NCBI GenBank assembly: GCA_947561715.1
Contig: OX387202.1
Location: 13,095,001-13,159,000 of the forward strand
DNA length: 64,000 nt
DNA from: Ascidia mentula
Lineage: Eukaryota; Chordata; Ascidiacea; Phlebobranchia; Ascidiidae
Direction of reading: 5' to 3'
Shown: positions 10,407 to 21,699 of the stretch, one piece after another
How the letters are laid out: the number at the start of each line of letters is the position of its first letter
Numbering within the stretch: the stretch's first letter is position 1
Translations under genes and position numbers: made by a program
Notes under the pieces: model-generated
What the model saw: the letters and a program-made list of their open reading frames with translations, nothing else
The model's database searches: none
Told to the model about the DNA's origin: nothing

Positions 10407-10726
10407 CGTGTTCTTGTTGTATAGGTTACTAAGTTTGCCTCCGTGGTAGACTTGTTTATTAATTGAAAGGCACGGTTGCAATACCAGGTGGCTTAAGTTT
10501 AATTTGTTTCAAGCGCGTTTAACACGTGACTGAATTGCAGCGAATTAACTATTAAAAGAACGTACGAACGTTTACAGCGCGATTGGAATCAGCAGCTTAT
10601 TTTTAACTCTGCAGGAAGGCTTACCTCCGCCTGCATCCTTTCCGTCTAGTGTTCCAGTGTTGAAATTTCAGGAAACATGCGGCGTGTTCAGTGCAGCACT
10701 GTGTTGTTGATTTGGACCACACAAAA
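10407..10726 (+). promoter_or_regulatory. GNAT promoter/leader module, copy 2
   Basis: Copy of the 925-1244 module with the same E-box and the same upstream ATG (10677) opening a 21-codon ORF that overlaps the GNAT start. Confidence 0.42.
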
Positions 10727-11422
10727 ATGTCGAGTTGGTTAATAAAACAACTCAATGCAAGTCACTTGCCTAAAGTATTGTGTTTTTTGGAGGAGTTTTA
10801 TACGAAGAAGGAAGTGATTCATAAACTTGCCGCAATACCGTACGAAGTTTATGTTCCTTATCATGGCGAAATCGCAAAATCTTCTATTAAACAAGAAACT
10901 TGTCTGGGATGTTTTGATAAAAACGGTTCATTGGTTGGAGTGACAATGGGACGGATTTTCGAAAAATATGTATCAAAAACAGAGTCTACAATTGTTCCTG
11001 CAAATATGGAGAAAGGAACGTTGATAAGATTAATGGGAGTTGCAAAGTTTTTGGACAGCCTGGAAGAAGAATTTTTCTTGAAGTTAAAGGCACCTTCGTT
11101 TGCTGTGGTTGGCCCCACCTGTATTGCACCAGACCATCAAAACTTAGGTATTAGTCCCCACTTAGTTTCACAATTGGAAGACTTATTACGAAGCAAAGAT
11201 TGTGACCTTGCTGTTTTAACTACAATAATCGACAAATCTGCTCGTTTGGTGCAGTTGTCGGGCTACAATCTGGTAAAGTCAAGAAAATTGAAGGATTGCT
11301 TCACTGCAGGAAATCTCAGAGTGTTTCCGAATGCAATTGAACACGCCACAGAAGCTAGGTTTTTTTACAAAATACTGAATCGTGGCAAGCAATCACAAGA
11401 AGATATATCTTCATATTTCTAA
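10727..11422 (+). CDS. GNAT-fold N-acetyltransferase, plus-strand lineage, copy 2
   Basis: 231 codons from ATG 10727. It differs from copy 1 by only a few residues (for example Ser to Leu in EEFFLKL, Lys to Arg in NLRVF, Val to Ile near residue 204). It keeps the altered CoA-loop N-L-G-I-S. It is convergent with 12371-13165. Such high identity means the copies may make interchangeable enzymes or may be a collapsed/expanded assembly pair. Confidence 0.7.
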   Translation: MSSWLIKQLNASHLPKVLCFLEEFYTKKEVIHKLAAIPYEVYVPYHGEIAKSSIKQETCLGCFDKNGSLVGVTMGRIFEKYVSKTESTIVPANMEKGTLIRLMGVAKFLDSLEEEFFLKLKAPSFAVVGPTCIAPDHQNLGISPHLVSQLEDLLRSKDCDLAVLTTIIDKSARLVQLSGYNLVKSRKLKDCFTAGNLRVFPNAIEHATEARFFYKILNRGKQSQEDISSYF

Positions 11423-12228
11423 AAAACTTTGCCAATTTGTGATTTGATAGTGAAATATAAAACTGATCCATTCTTGTTCCGCATTGTATGCCACGGGCGG
11501 GAATGAGTACGAACTACCTGCTTATTTACATGTAAACATAACTTTCCGTTTTCTGTAGCCTTTTTTTGTTGTTTTTTGTTTGTTGTGCAATTTGATTGGT
11601 AATGTTAAGTAAATTTTGGTTGCTGATTTTTTGTATGTGTTGTTTCAGACCCATTTCTTCATTTAAACACCTTAGTAGCCTTTATCATCAGAACTACAGG
11701 TGATGGTTTTTTAACAGGGGTTTGTGAATACAGAAAGGTTGGAAATTACTTTACAAAGGATCGCTGGCAATTTGTGGTTTAGTTATGGATCGCACGAGAA
11801 ACAAAACGGGAGAAAACTTCACTTGATCTGCAAGATATAGTTTATCGTATATACTTTCAGAACCTTCTGCTTTTTATATTCCCTCTTCAAAAGTAATGAC
11901 GAAACCTTCGGGGTGGAAATCATTTAGCACAGGGTTTTCTAAACTGCCTGAAACGCGCGGCACACTGATGTGCATTAAACGGGTGTTTCATAAATCTATA
12001 CATTACGTATAAGCGTTGTCTATTGTCATCGACTTTATTACTGGATGCTAAATTTCGGCCATCGGACAATCAGTCTCTAGTTTTTAACCTAAACAAGCCC
12101 ATACTTTACATTAAACGCTGTTGCTTGACTGCATCGATAATTGCCTGCAGTGTTGCTTCAAGTTATAGTTCTTAACTCGTTGTAAAACATTTAAACAAGA
12201 AAGCACGCAAGTCTAAAACAAACACACT
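11423..12228. other. Intergenic between convergent GNAT genes, copy 2
   Basis: Counterpart of 1941-2746; no gene seen. It ends at the minus-strand AATAAA (12229-12234). Confidence 0.45.
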
Positions 12229-12370
12229 TTTATTTTACATTTCTCGAAAACATGAGCACGCGTAAGGGAATCCTAACTATACACATAACAATAACACCAT
12301 GGCACACAATACGCACCAAGAATTGATCAGTTTTATGTTCCACTATCAAATCACAAATTGCCAAAGTTTT

Positions 12371-13165
12371 TTAGAAATAGGAAGATATATCTTCCTGTGA
12401 TTGCTTGCCACGATTCAGTATTTTGTAATAGAAACCAGCTTCTGTGGCGTGTTCAACTGCATTCGGAAACACTTTGAGATTTCCTGCAGTGAAGCAATCC
12501 TTGTATTTTCTTGACTTTACCAGCTTGTAGCCCGACAACTGCATCAAACGCGCAGATATGTCGGTTATTGTAATACAAACAGCAAGGTCACAATCTTTGC
12601 TTCGTAATAAATCTTCCAATTGTAAGATCAACTGGCGCCCAATGCCTAAGTTATGATAGTCTGGTGCAATACAGATGGGGCCAACCACAGCAAACGACGG
12701 TACCTTTAACTTCACACAGAATTCTTCATCCAAACTGTCGAAAAACTTTGCAGCTCCCATTAATCTTTTCAATGTTCCATTGTCTATATTTGCAGGAACG
12801 ACTACAGACTCAGTTTCTGATACATATTTTTCGAAAATCCGTCCCATTGTAACTCCAACTAATGAACCGTTTTTATCAAAACATCCCAGACAAGTTTCTT
12901 GTTTAATGGAAGATTTTGCGATTTCTCTATGATAAGGAACATAAACTTCGTACGGTATTGCGGCTAGTTTATGAACCACTTCCTTCTTCGTATAAAACTC
13001 CTCCAAAAAAGACAATACTTTAGGCAAGTGACTTGCATTGAGTTCTTTTATCAACCAACTTGACATTTTTGTTGGGTCCAAATCAACACTATAGTGCGCC
13101 ACTGCCAATGTTAGTAACTGAATGTTCACAATATTCGAGTGATGTAGTTTCCCACAAGTGCACAT
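12371..13165 (-). CDS. GNAT-fold N-acetyltransferase, minus-strand lineage, copy 2
   Basis: 264 codons from ATG 13165 (short-form ATG at 13066). It has the canonical acetyl-CoA loop NLGIGRQL and motif B SGYKLV. It differs from the copy at 2889-3683 by Gln to Glu at KELNAS and Cys to Ser at KVLSF. Both differences are shared with the broken third copy at 27514-28195, which orders the duplications: copies 2 and 3 share derived or ancestral states that copy 1 lacks. Confidence 0.72.
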   Translation of the reverse strand: MCTCGKLHHSNIVNIQLLTLAVAHYSVDLDPTKMSSWLIKELNASHLPKVLSFLEEFYTKKEVVHKLAAIPYEVYVPYHREIAKSSIKQETCLGCFDKNGSLVGVTMGRIFEKYVSETESVVVPANIDNGTLKRLMGAAKFFDSLDEEFCVKLKVPSFAVVGPICIAPDYHNLGIGRQLILQLEDLLRSKDCDLAVCITITDISARLMQLSGYKLVKSRKYKDCFTAGNLKVFPNAVEHATEAGFYYKILNRGKQSQEDISSYF

Positions 13166-14070
13166 TGGCTTTGATCACATTTCCTGGAAAAAGTTGTCAG
13201 GACATCCAATGCATCATGTACACAATACGCACCAACCGTCCACCAAATATTGAACTTTTCTAAAAAGACAAAAACGATTACAGTCATAATTGCGGAGGTA
13301 ACATACAGGCGCTTACATAACATTTTTCATACTTAGATTTACACAACATATGATAATGAATCACGCAGCTTACACCACAATAAATCTAATGGGTTACATG
13401 AAAAAAGGTTTCGAAAGCTTTAGTATAATTCATTGGTACACAAACTGTGGGACATGAACTTTTTTATCCGGCCACGGAGGTTAACCGTTACTCTATAGGA
13501 CGCATATTGGTTTTTCTATGAAAATTAGTTTTGGTGCTGGGAAATGCCCACCGTGTAGACCTGTGTCACAATGCAAAGTTATGCATCACCAAGCAAAGCA
13601 GTGACGCAATTGAGTTAAATTTACGGTTGAATGAGCGCACATGTGCGTGCTGTTGTCATGGCGAATTTTAAGGTGTTTGGGGCAGTTTTAGTGGGGTTTT
13701 GGGCTATTCCAATTAGGTAGTAACTTGCTGGTGGGTGCTGCTGAAAATTATGTTGAAAATGGAGCAAAAAAATCAGGCTGTATTTATGGAAAAATGAATC
13801 GTTTAAGTGTCCAATCATTTGTGATTTTATGAAAGATCCATTTCATATCTACAAAGTTTGATTAAAATTAGTCTCCGAAAAAAAGGTTTAGCCAACCCCC
13901 TAGGGCCATTTGCCCCCCTGGTTACTCAGTATTTTGGTTAAAAGAGCAACAAAAAATGGAACTGGATTTTGCAGAAAAATGAATCGTTCAACAACCCACT
14001 CATTTGCATTTTTTTGTAAGTTCCAACTCTTCTCTATGCGATGGCATCAAATTTAGTTGCTGAAAAAGTG
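13166..14070. other. Intergenic region, copy 2
   Basis: Near-identical to 3684-4588; no gene seen. Confidence 0.4.
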
Positions 14071-14316
14071 TCAAAGCCCTCCCCCAAGGGCTGGGTATAC
14101 TCCCCTGTTGGTCATATGATCTTCCAGGAGGCCCAACAAGTCCTTGCTCTGTACAGTCTCATCCAGGAGCAAATTTTTTTTTTCAACTTTGTAGAATTTT
14201 AGGTCCCTATGTAAGTCACAAGACCCATCAACGGTCATTGGGAAACAAGCGGAACAGTCGCTAGATGCATTACAGCCGAGGGCCTTGAACACAGGATTCC
14301 CCAATCTAATACCCAT
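14071..14316 (-). CDS. Hypothetical 81-residue ORF, copy 2
   Basis: Same frame as 4589-4834, with the same Cys cluster. No recognised family; low confidence that it is translated. Confidence 0.18.
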   Translation of the reverse strand: MGIRLGNPVFKALGCNASSDCSACFPMTVDGSCDLHRDLKFYKVEKKNLLLDETVQSKDLLGLLEDHMTNRGVYPALGGGL

Positions 14317-15677
14317 ATAGGTCCTATACTGGTTTTAAAATTACAACCTTAATTTTAATCTCTCGTGTTACAGTATGGTATAAAAAATGTGTTGTGATCT
14401 TAAATTAGCTACAACTTTTTCTTGAAACTTTGGAGCACGCAGTGAAACTTTTGGAGCCCATATTTAAAAACAAACTAATTTTGGTCACAGAATAATAAAA
14501 TTTAAAGATCACTGAAGTGCTTTCGTATGTAGTAAGTAACACTTTAGTGTTTTGCAAATGAAGCTCTGCTCCAGCACAATTAGGTATTTAAAATTTCTCT
14601 GGACACTGGAGTGTTGCACCCGCGCGTTTGAAAACACACAGGTCGAAACAGTGCGTGTACACACCCTGTCTGCAGCTCGCCAATATTATGGCTTTTTTGC
14701 ACATGTATTTCACTTGTCATTGCTACGCAACAAATAAACCAAAATGGTAAACGCTCTCTGGCGCCACCCGCCCTTGCAGCGATAAATGCAATAGGTCGCG
14801 CTTAACTAGCTTAGGCCTAGAGTTGCTTAGTGGACCACACTTTAGAGTTTATTTTCTGCCTTTAAGGAAAATTAGCCTCGGGCCAACAGACCCGGCTAAA
14901 TGGTACTTTCTTCGGTAATATAATATTCTTAGTCGTTCTGATCAAAATATGTGAATTTCTTGAAGCCTTGTGAATCCAAACAGTATACGTTACAGAGTTA
15001 GCATTGTATTGAGCATCACATGGAATTCGCATGAAATAGAATCGGACTAGAATGACCAAAACACCAGACTGCAACGCAGACAGCCAAGAGCAGAGGAAAC
15101 GATTCACACTATCTTATGAACTATTGACGGTTCACATGGGAAACAGGATTTGCTTGAAATTTAGCTTGGTAAATAATTGGATCTTGGACACTTCTATCTT
15201 GAATTTATGGATATTAATGTAACGTTAGGCTACTTCCTCTCTACGTAAAGAAGCCATCGGAATAACAAGCTAAGGCGTGTTTGTATTGTTCCTTTAAGTT
15301 TACGTGATAAGTACATAAGTAAGTACCGGAATAGCAGCGGACAGAGGCAGTAACAGGTAGGCCCAGCAGCGTTTTGCAATTCAGGTGAAAAATATTAAAC
15401 ATTGTTAATCTGTAATAACCAAAAATATTTTTAAAATTTTATCTATTAGTCGAAAAGACGCTTAATGACGTTGACAAATTTGGTGCAAACAAAATTCCAA
15501 TCCATTGTTTACATTCAAAATTCGAAAACCGAAAGATCACAACATTAAAGTCCAAAAAATAACGCCCAGCGGCAAAAGGTTTATGCAGTTTCCGTATTTC
15601 AGACATCACGTTCATATGCATATGCGTACAATGTCACCCATTGAAGAGACGAATAAACACAACAATCACATAAATAC
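14317..15677. other. Intergenic region, copy 2
   Basis: Counterpart of 4835-6195. AT-rich, no supportable gene; the last ~260 bp is SLC17 intron-like. Confidence 0.4.
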
Positions 15678-17120
15678 CTGGAAAAATCCGGTTAAGGTCC
15701 TCAGGACCACAAGGAGGCCGAAACTAGAGTGAGCTGCTGGGGGAATGCAGACCGTGAATAATCCTGAAAACATCATGGCTAAACCCATAACTCGTTTAAA
15801 CCCGAAGCGCCTTGACATCCATGGACCGAGGATGTTGTTGCAGGAATTTAAGTTGACATCCATGGACCGTAGAAGAAGCAGCCGAGCAGAAGTCCTTGTT
15901 GTGCTGCGTCCCAATTGAAAATGCCGTTCTAAAAATATCATGCAGTAGGTTCGGTTGTATATTGCACCACAAACCAGTTCAATTCAATGTTGATACTTTC
16001 ACTATCGAAACTGTTGACATTTTGTACCTTACGTACTTTCCTTAATGAATTAAAAGGCATGAAACAAACCCAGCGGAACAGATGAACCATATTTAAATTC
16101 AATGTGGATTCGTCGATTTTAGGTGTAGAAATATACATGCTTGATTTAAGTAACACCTTTTGCTGGGTGTAAATATCAAACTGAATATGTGTACTTGGCA
16201 AACGTATATTGGCCAAAATATAGTGCTGATAATTAAAACATCAACTTTTTATATGCAACTAGCTTATATCATCGACATATTTCTCCTATATGTTATAGCA
16301 TTATTTTCCCAACGGGACGGTAGAGTAAGTATACATTGGTGTAGTGCAATTAAACAGTGCGACGGCACTGCAACTGAGAGAGGGAAAGAGAGCTGCCTTT
16401 CTGCCCTTTTCTTGTTACTTCCCTTCATCATTTCCTTGCATTAATGCACAAAGGCCAGTATGGTGCGACATGACAGCTCGGCTTTTACTTGTTCAAACAC
16501 TACGTTTTATGTTTGGTCTGTAGTTATATAATATCAACCCAGTACGATGCGTATGCTGTCATACAAGCGCGAATATTTCGTTCAAAATGGGTAAAGAACC
16601 AAAGGGATTTGCCTTTACACAAGCAAAACATACACTGCCAACAACCTTGCATACAGTTATAGGAAATCATTAATTCTCGTTTAATCTATGCGCCCGTCAG
16701 CTATACAATACTTTTGATATTCTAAAATTGAGATCAAATACAAAAGCATTCTTACAGAAAACGACTCGCTTCTGCTTGCGTTTTGTCCTCGGTTCGGGCA
16801 TTCCGAGGTTAAATTCTGCTGGTGTTCCTTGGCTTCGTGCGTGGTCGAGTTTACCATGGCTACGATGGCCACACTCAAGCAGCTACGGACGGCGTAGACA
16901 TTGAACATGGCTGAAAAGCACATGACGGCTAGCACGTGACGCACTTTCAAATAACATCCCTGTAAAACCCAACCGTTTCAAAACTACTTGGCTTTAAGAG
17001 ATAAAAAAACATGCTTACATCGCTTTTGGCCTCAAGATTAAGAGCGTATTCGACGGTGACGTCATTTGCTTCGGTTAGTTTGCTACCTTCTTGGATGTTT
17101 GCTTTGGTGTCGGCGTCCAT
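15678..17120 (-). pseudogene. SLC17 transporter relic, exons 1-3 only (copy 2)
   Basis: Exon 1 is 17120-17019, exon 2 is 16959-16756 and exon 3 is 15928-15678. Exons 1 and 2 are open and correctly bordered. Exon 3 carries the same 17-bp net insertion and stop as copy 1, so the break preceded the duplication. Exons 4-9 are missing. The region between exons 3 and 2 is more diverged from copy 1 than the rest of the unit. Confidence 0.84.
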
Positions 17121-17639
17121 GTTCAACTAACTAACATTCAGCACGCCTCAAACACTTTTGTGCACGCTACATAGCAAAAGCTACTGATGCAAAGCTACTG
17201 ACGTGACATTCAGCGATGGTTCATTGCCTTTGCCGCCTTTTTTGTCTACCGCAAATAAATGTTGTCGTCACGCAGAGATAAGACTTTGTACCGCAAAATA
17301 ACAGGTACCAATGTGGACAATACATATTGTGGCGTGGTAAGAAACGTGAGCTTAATGTTTAACGCTGTTTGCACGTTGACTCGTACAGTCATTGTTTTAT
17401 TTATTCACAGTTGCTATGATCCACCTATTAATTTCATTAAAAACAAATTATGCCACAAATGAGTACCATCTTTTCCAGCCTTTCCAACAGAAATACCTTC
17501 TTAGTTTCAAAGCAAACAATGGGGTTCGTCTCGTGGACGACTAATATACGATGGGGTAATTGGTGCGCCACACCTGCTGCACACCTTCAGCTCGTCCGAC
17601 CTTGCAGAAACCAATTATCTTCGGATCAAACAAAAAACG

Positions 17640-17728
17640 TATTTGTTAATGTGAAGCAGTTGCTGGGTAAAGCAGCACAAATCATCAAAGCCGGCATGAC
17701 AATGGCACAATGCGACAGTTTGTTCTAA
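17640..17728 (+). repeat. Dispersed QLLGKAAQII segment (best-preserved copy)
   Basis: One of four copies of a ~90-bp segment. On the plus strand it reads VNVKQLLGKAAQIIKAG and continues MTMAQCDSLF to a stop. Only here is the upstream frame open (back to an ATG at 17450). Other copies have a stop just upstream. It looks like a C-terminal exon of an unknown gene, or a relic of one, carried with the GNAT leader. Confidence 0.25.
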
Positions 17729-17809
17729 AACATACAGGGCATGGGGGGTGCAGCGTACCAATTGATTCCTTCGGCTTGCTGCTGTGCTAAAGCTGAAGTC
17801 TGCTTGCGT

Positions 17810-18126
17810 GTTCTTGAAGTATAGGCTACTAAGTTCGACTCCGTGGCAGACTTGTTTATATCTTGAAAGACACGATTGCAATACCAGGTGGCTTAAGTTT
17901 AATTTGTTTCAAGCGCGTTTAACACGTGACTGAATTGCAGCGAATTAACTATCAAAAGAACGTACGAACGTTTACAGCGCGATGGGTATCAGCAGCTTGT
18001 TTTTAACTCTGCAGGAAGGCTTAGCTCCGCCTGCATCCTTTCCGTCTAGTGTTCCAGTGTTGAAATTTCAGGAAACATGCGGCGTGTTCAGTGCAGCACT
18101 GTGTTGTTGATTTGGACCACACAAAA
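17810..18126 (+). promoter_or_regulatory. GNAT promoter/leader module, copy 3
   Basis: Same E-box module as 925-1244. Here it drives only a truncated GNAT copy. Confidence 0.4.
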
Positions 18127-18332
18127 ATGTCGAGTTGGTTGATAAAACAACTCAATGCAAGTCACTTGCCTAAAGTATTGTGTTTTTTGGAGGAGTTTTA
18201 TACGAAGAAGGAAGTGGTTCAAATCTCAAAGTGTTTCCGAATGCAGTTTAACACGCCACAGAAGCTAGGTTTTTTTACAAAATACTGAATCGTGGCAAGC
18301 AATCACACGAAGATATATCTTCATATTTCTAA
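18127..18332 (+). pseudogene. GNAT pseudogene with 490-bp internal deletion
   Basis: Starts with the usual ATG and follows the intact copies for about 33 codons (through KKEVV). It then jumps to the C-terminal part, deleting about 490 bp including the whole acetyl-CoA motif and shifting the frame. The shifted frame ends at 18288; the original stop is at 18330-18332. Certainly not an acetyltransferase. Confidence 0.88.
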
Positions 18333-18335
18333 AAA

Positions 18336-19320
18336 ACTTTGCGAATTTGTGATTTGATAGTGAAATATAAAACTGATCCATTCTTGTTCCGCATTGTAGG
18401 CTGTGCCACGGTCGGGAATGAGTACGAACTATACCTGCTTATTTACATGTAAATATAACTTTCCGTTTTCTGTAGCCTAGTTTTTTGTTTGTTGTGTAAT
18501 TTGATTGGTCATATAAGGACAAAATGTTTGTAAAGTGTCGTATACATGTCAGTGAACTAATGATGTCTTTCTCGTAATCTCTGGCAGGTGCTGGACATTT
18601 GTTCTTAGATGATACCAAGTTGTACATTCTCCCTTACTCGTGACTAAAACCGACTTGAACCAGGGTCAAATCTTTTCACGACCTTGGGTGTCGTAAGCAA
18701 CAAATTACCAACACTTTAATTAGTTTATCAAACACAGGGTCATGATTTTGTGTAATTATTCCACAGCGCATTGCATCGACGAAAAAAAATCTTATTCGGG
18801 CGGAAAATTTCTTGCAAAAATATTTCTCTGACAACTTTTTCTGCTGTAATTTATCAGGCAACTTCCGGTTTATTTTTCCCATGGCCTATGGAGCAGTAAG
18901 AGTGTTTGTTATGGCGACTATGACAGGGCAAATTTCAAATAAACAAAATCGCGCAGAAAACTAACAGATTTTTTTGAACAAAAATTGGCGAATAAAGTAG
19001 TTTAACAGGGTCAAGGGTTTTTGAGATACATGTGATCAAAATTGTGTTAGAACCGTTGTAAAGGCAACTGGACAAAAGCAAGTAAAATGTGCGACGTTGT
19101 GGCGTATAGGGTCCAAGTCTGGGCGTATAGGGTGAAGAGTAGTAACGCACTGTTTTGGAGATTTGGATAGTGCTGGGAATTTCGGACCAAGGCGAAGACT
19201 CAGGGAAATGCATTAGGATTGTACGTGTTTGAGCCGAAATATAAAAAAAATTTGTTGCATAGCTTTCTCTCTCACAATCATTATATTAATGTTAACAAAC
19301 ACCTACGATTATTTTAAAAA
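18336..19320. other. Unique stretch without a recognised gene
   Basis: 18336-18500 still matches the GNAT 3' flank. From there to ~19320 the sequence has no other copy in the window and no convincing ORF. Confidence 0.4.
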
Positions 19321-19580
19321 ACATCCATGTGGTGGAGCTAGAGGACTACTTTATGAAACAACTGCGTGGTAAAGCTAAAGGATATTAAAAAAAACATCCG
19401 TGTGGTGGAACTAGAGGACTATTTTAAACAACATCCGCGTGGTGGAGCAAGATGACTGTTTTAAATAACAACCGCGTGGTGGAGTTAGAGGACTATTTCA
19501 AATAACATCTGTGTGATGGAGCTAGAGGACTATTTTATAAAAAAAATATTCGCGTGGTGGAGCTAGAGAACTACTTTATA
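19321..19580. repeat. Imperfect ~38-bp tandem repeat, about 7 units
   Basis: Degenerate units built on CGTGGTGGAGCTAGAGGACT followed by an AT-rich ATTTTAAA-type spacer and ACATCC. Units vary in spacing and sequence. It sits just downstream (minus strand) of the SLC17 exon-4 relic. Confidence 0.8.
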
Positions 19581-19720
19581 TTTCCAAAAAAATCTTTTTT
19601 CATTTTGACCACACCGGGCGTGTCTTGCCTATGATGGAAAAGTTGATGGCAACAACAAGTCTAACAATAAAAGAACTGCTTTTTGGCTGATTATCACAAA
19701 TTGATTCAACTACAACCAAC

Positions 19721-19895
19721 CTATTCCATAGAAAACCGATTCCCAGCCAAGTTTTTCTGCCATCAACCCGGCAGAAGGCATTGTGACGAAAGTTCCTGCA
19801 GAGCTGCCGGACAAACTGAACGAAGTTAAGGCGCTCCGCTCCAATTGTGGCCCCCAAACGCCCCACACCCCCACTGTCGAAGGGGAGAATACCCC
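19721..19895 (-). pseudogene. Isolated SLC17 exon 4 relic
   Basis: 175 bp, exactly the size of exon 4 in the two functional SLC17 genes, with an acceptor (TTTTAG) and a donor after ATA-G. The frame is open and contains the family motif GVWGPQLERS. Neighbouring exons 3 and 5 are not attached. It is probably part of the same minus-strand SLC17 gene whose exons 1-3 survive at 6.2, 15.7 and 21.7 kb. Confidence 0.85.
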
Positions 19896-20487
19896 CTAAA
19901 ATGAGTTTTTAAAGTTTTCTTTGACTTTGGTCTTTAATTTGCGATTGAAATGGCGGGAGGTGATTATTTGCTGCAATTTACAATCTAAATTTTAGTCCGC
20001 AAGTGCTTCAGTAGACTACATTTTCAAAAATCGTTAACCATTGTTAATCTGTAATAACCAAAAATAATTTTAAAATGTTATCTATTAGTCGAAAAGACGC
20101 TTAATGACGTTGACAAATTTGGTGCAAACGAAATTCCAATCCATTATTTACATTGTTTCAAATTTCACAAACCGAAAGATCACAACATTAAAGTCCTAAA
20201 GATAACGCCCAGACGCAAAAGGTTTATGCAGTTTCCCTGTTTCAGACATCACGTTCATATACATATGCGTACAATGTGACCCATTATTTTCCCAACGGGA
20301 CGGTAGAGTAAGTATACATTGGTGTAGTGCAATTAATCAATGCGACGGCACTGCAAATTAGAGAGGGAGAGAGAGCCGCCTTTCTGCCCTTTTCTTGTTC
20401 CCTTCATCATTTCCTTGCATCAATGCACAAAGGCCAGTATGATGCGACATGGCAGCTCTGCTTTCCTTGTTCAAACACTACTGTGCT
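19896..20487. other. Mosaic of SLC17 intron and promoter fragments
   Basis: About 20040-20275 matches 5917-6160 (SLC17 intron side). About 20284-20470 matches 6820-7010 and then joins the GNAT leader flank. Two junctions in 500 bp show repeated rearrangement. Confidence 0.5.
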
Positions 20488-20892
20488 GAAGTCTGCTTGC
20501 GTGTTCTTGAAGTATAGGTTACTAAGTTCGACTCCGTGACAGACTTGTTTATATCTTGAAAGACACGATTGCAATACCAGGTGGCTTAAGTTTAATTTGT
20601 TTCAAGCGCGTTTAACACGTGACTGAATTGCAGCGAATTAACTGTTAAAAGAACGTGCGAACGTTTACAGCGCGATGGCGAGAATAACAACAGGGCCGAG
20701 AGGGGTCGAGCGACTAAGAGGGCGAACAGCTACTACGAGGGCGTTTTATAACAAAGATTCAGGAAAAACGTGGTTGTCCAGCAGGGTATCAGCAGCTTGT
20801 TTTTAACTCTGCAGGAAGGCTTAGCCCGCCTGCATCCTTTCCGTCTAGTGTTCCAGTGTTGAAATTTCAGGAAACATGCGGCGTGTTCAGAA
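20488..20892 (+). promoter_or_regulatory. GNAT-type leader module, orphan copy
   Basis: Contains the E-box module with an extra insertion around 20690-20780. It is followed by AACTAGGCCAGGG and then breaks inside the hairpin found at 29-50. No GNAT frame follows. Confidence 0.4.
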
Positions 20893-20916
20893 CTAGGCCA
20901 GGGAAAACATGCGTGT

Positions 20917-21517
20917 TGCCACAGAAGCGACACGCGACAGGAAACACGTTTCAACTTCCTTGCTCTGTTGTGATAACATTGGCACACTATCATGGCGTTA
21001 CCAAAACCATGTACAGCATCCAAATTCTTTGATGTGACCTGGGGGCGTCAAAGTCCCACACTGATTTAAATTCACAGTTTAAACATAGATCCCAACAGTT
21101 TTTGCTGGCGATGTTTTAATTCGAGAAACGACTCATCTTTTCGTAGTTTACAATCACTATAGTTCGACAGGTGAATACTTCACCATGTTTATAGTAAAAC
21201 GACATGAATTTCCACAAGGTAATCTCAACCATGAAATACGGGTACATGGAAGTATTATTTTTATTTTTCTGGAATATACTAACCACGTCATAAATAAAAC
21301 AACCGTCGACTAAATTGGCCACAAGCTGATTGTTTCAAGTGTAATTTTTAAAACACTTATGTCGCTGAATCTCGCTTAAACGTGGGAAAATTCTGTTCCA
21401 AATTTCCGTTTTGTTTTAAGGCCGTAAATCAGTGTTTTCCAAATCTTTTTTGTTGCATCTAATCAAAGTGGCCTTGCTTCGATTATGGATTTTACTTATA
21501 TGAACAACAAAACGTTA
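20917..21517. other. Unique stretch without a gene
   Basis: No match elsewhere in the window and no supportable ORF. Confidence 0.35.
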
Positions 21518-21658
21518 AAAGTTTGCTGTGGTTGGCCCCACCTGTATTGCACCTGACGTGTTTCCAAATGCAGTTGAACACGCCACAGAAGCTAGTTTCT
21601 ACTACAAAATACTGAATCGTGGCAAGCAATCACAGGAAGACATATCTTCCTATTTCTG
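21518..21658 (+). pseudogene. GNAT fragment
   Basis: A short piece beginning at the AVVGPTCIAPD codons jumps directly to VFPNAVEHATEA and the C-terminus (NRGKQSQEDISSYF and stop). The N-terminal half and the CoA loop are gone. Its C-terminal residues resemble the minus-strand lineage (SFYYKIL), so it is a rearranged relic. Confidence 0.85.
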
Positions 21659-21699
21659 AAAAATTCAAAAAAAAAACTGGCAATTTGCCATCAACCCGG

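Larger units (their letters stand above)
9483..18335. repeat. Segmental duplication unit, second copy
   Basis: 9483-16028 is almost identical to 1-6546. From there to ~18080 it stays homologous to 6547-9482 but is shorter because it lacks the ~755-bp block at 8409-9162, and single-base divergence is clearly higher. The tail (18080-18335) re-enters a GNAT copy, with a deletion. Confidence 0.88.

Noticed and set aside
15505..15732. 75-codon plus-strand ORF (also 6023-6250)
   Set aside because: Overlaps SLC17 intron and exon 3 on the opposite strand; a chance antisense frame.
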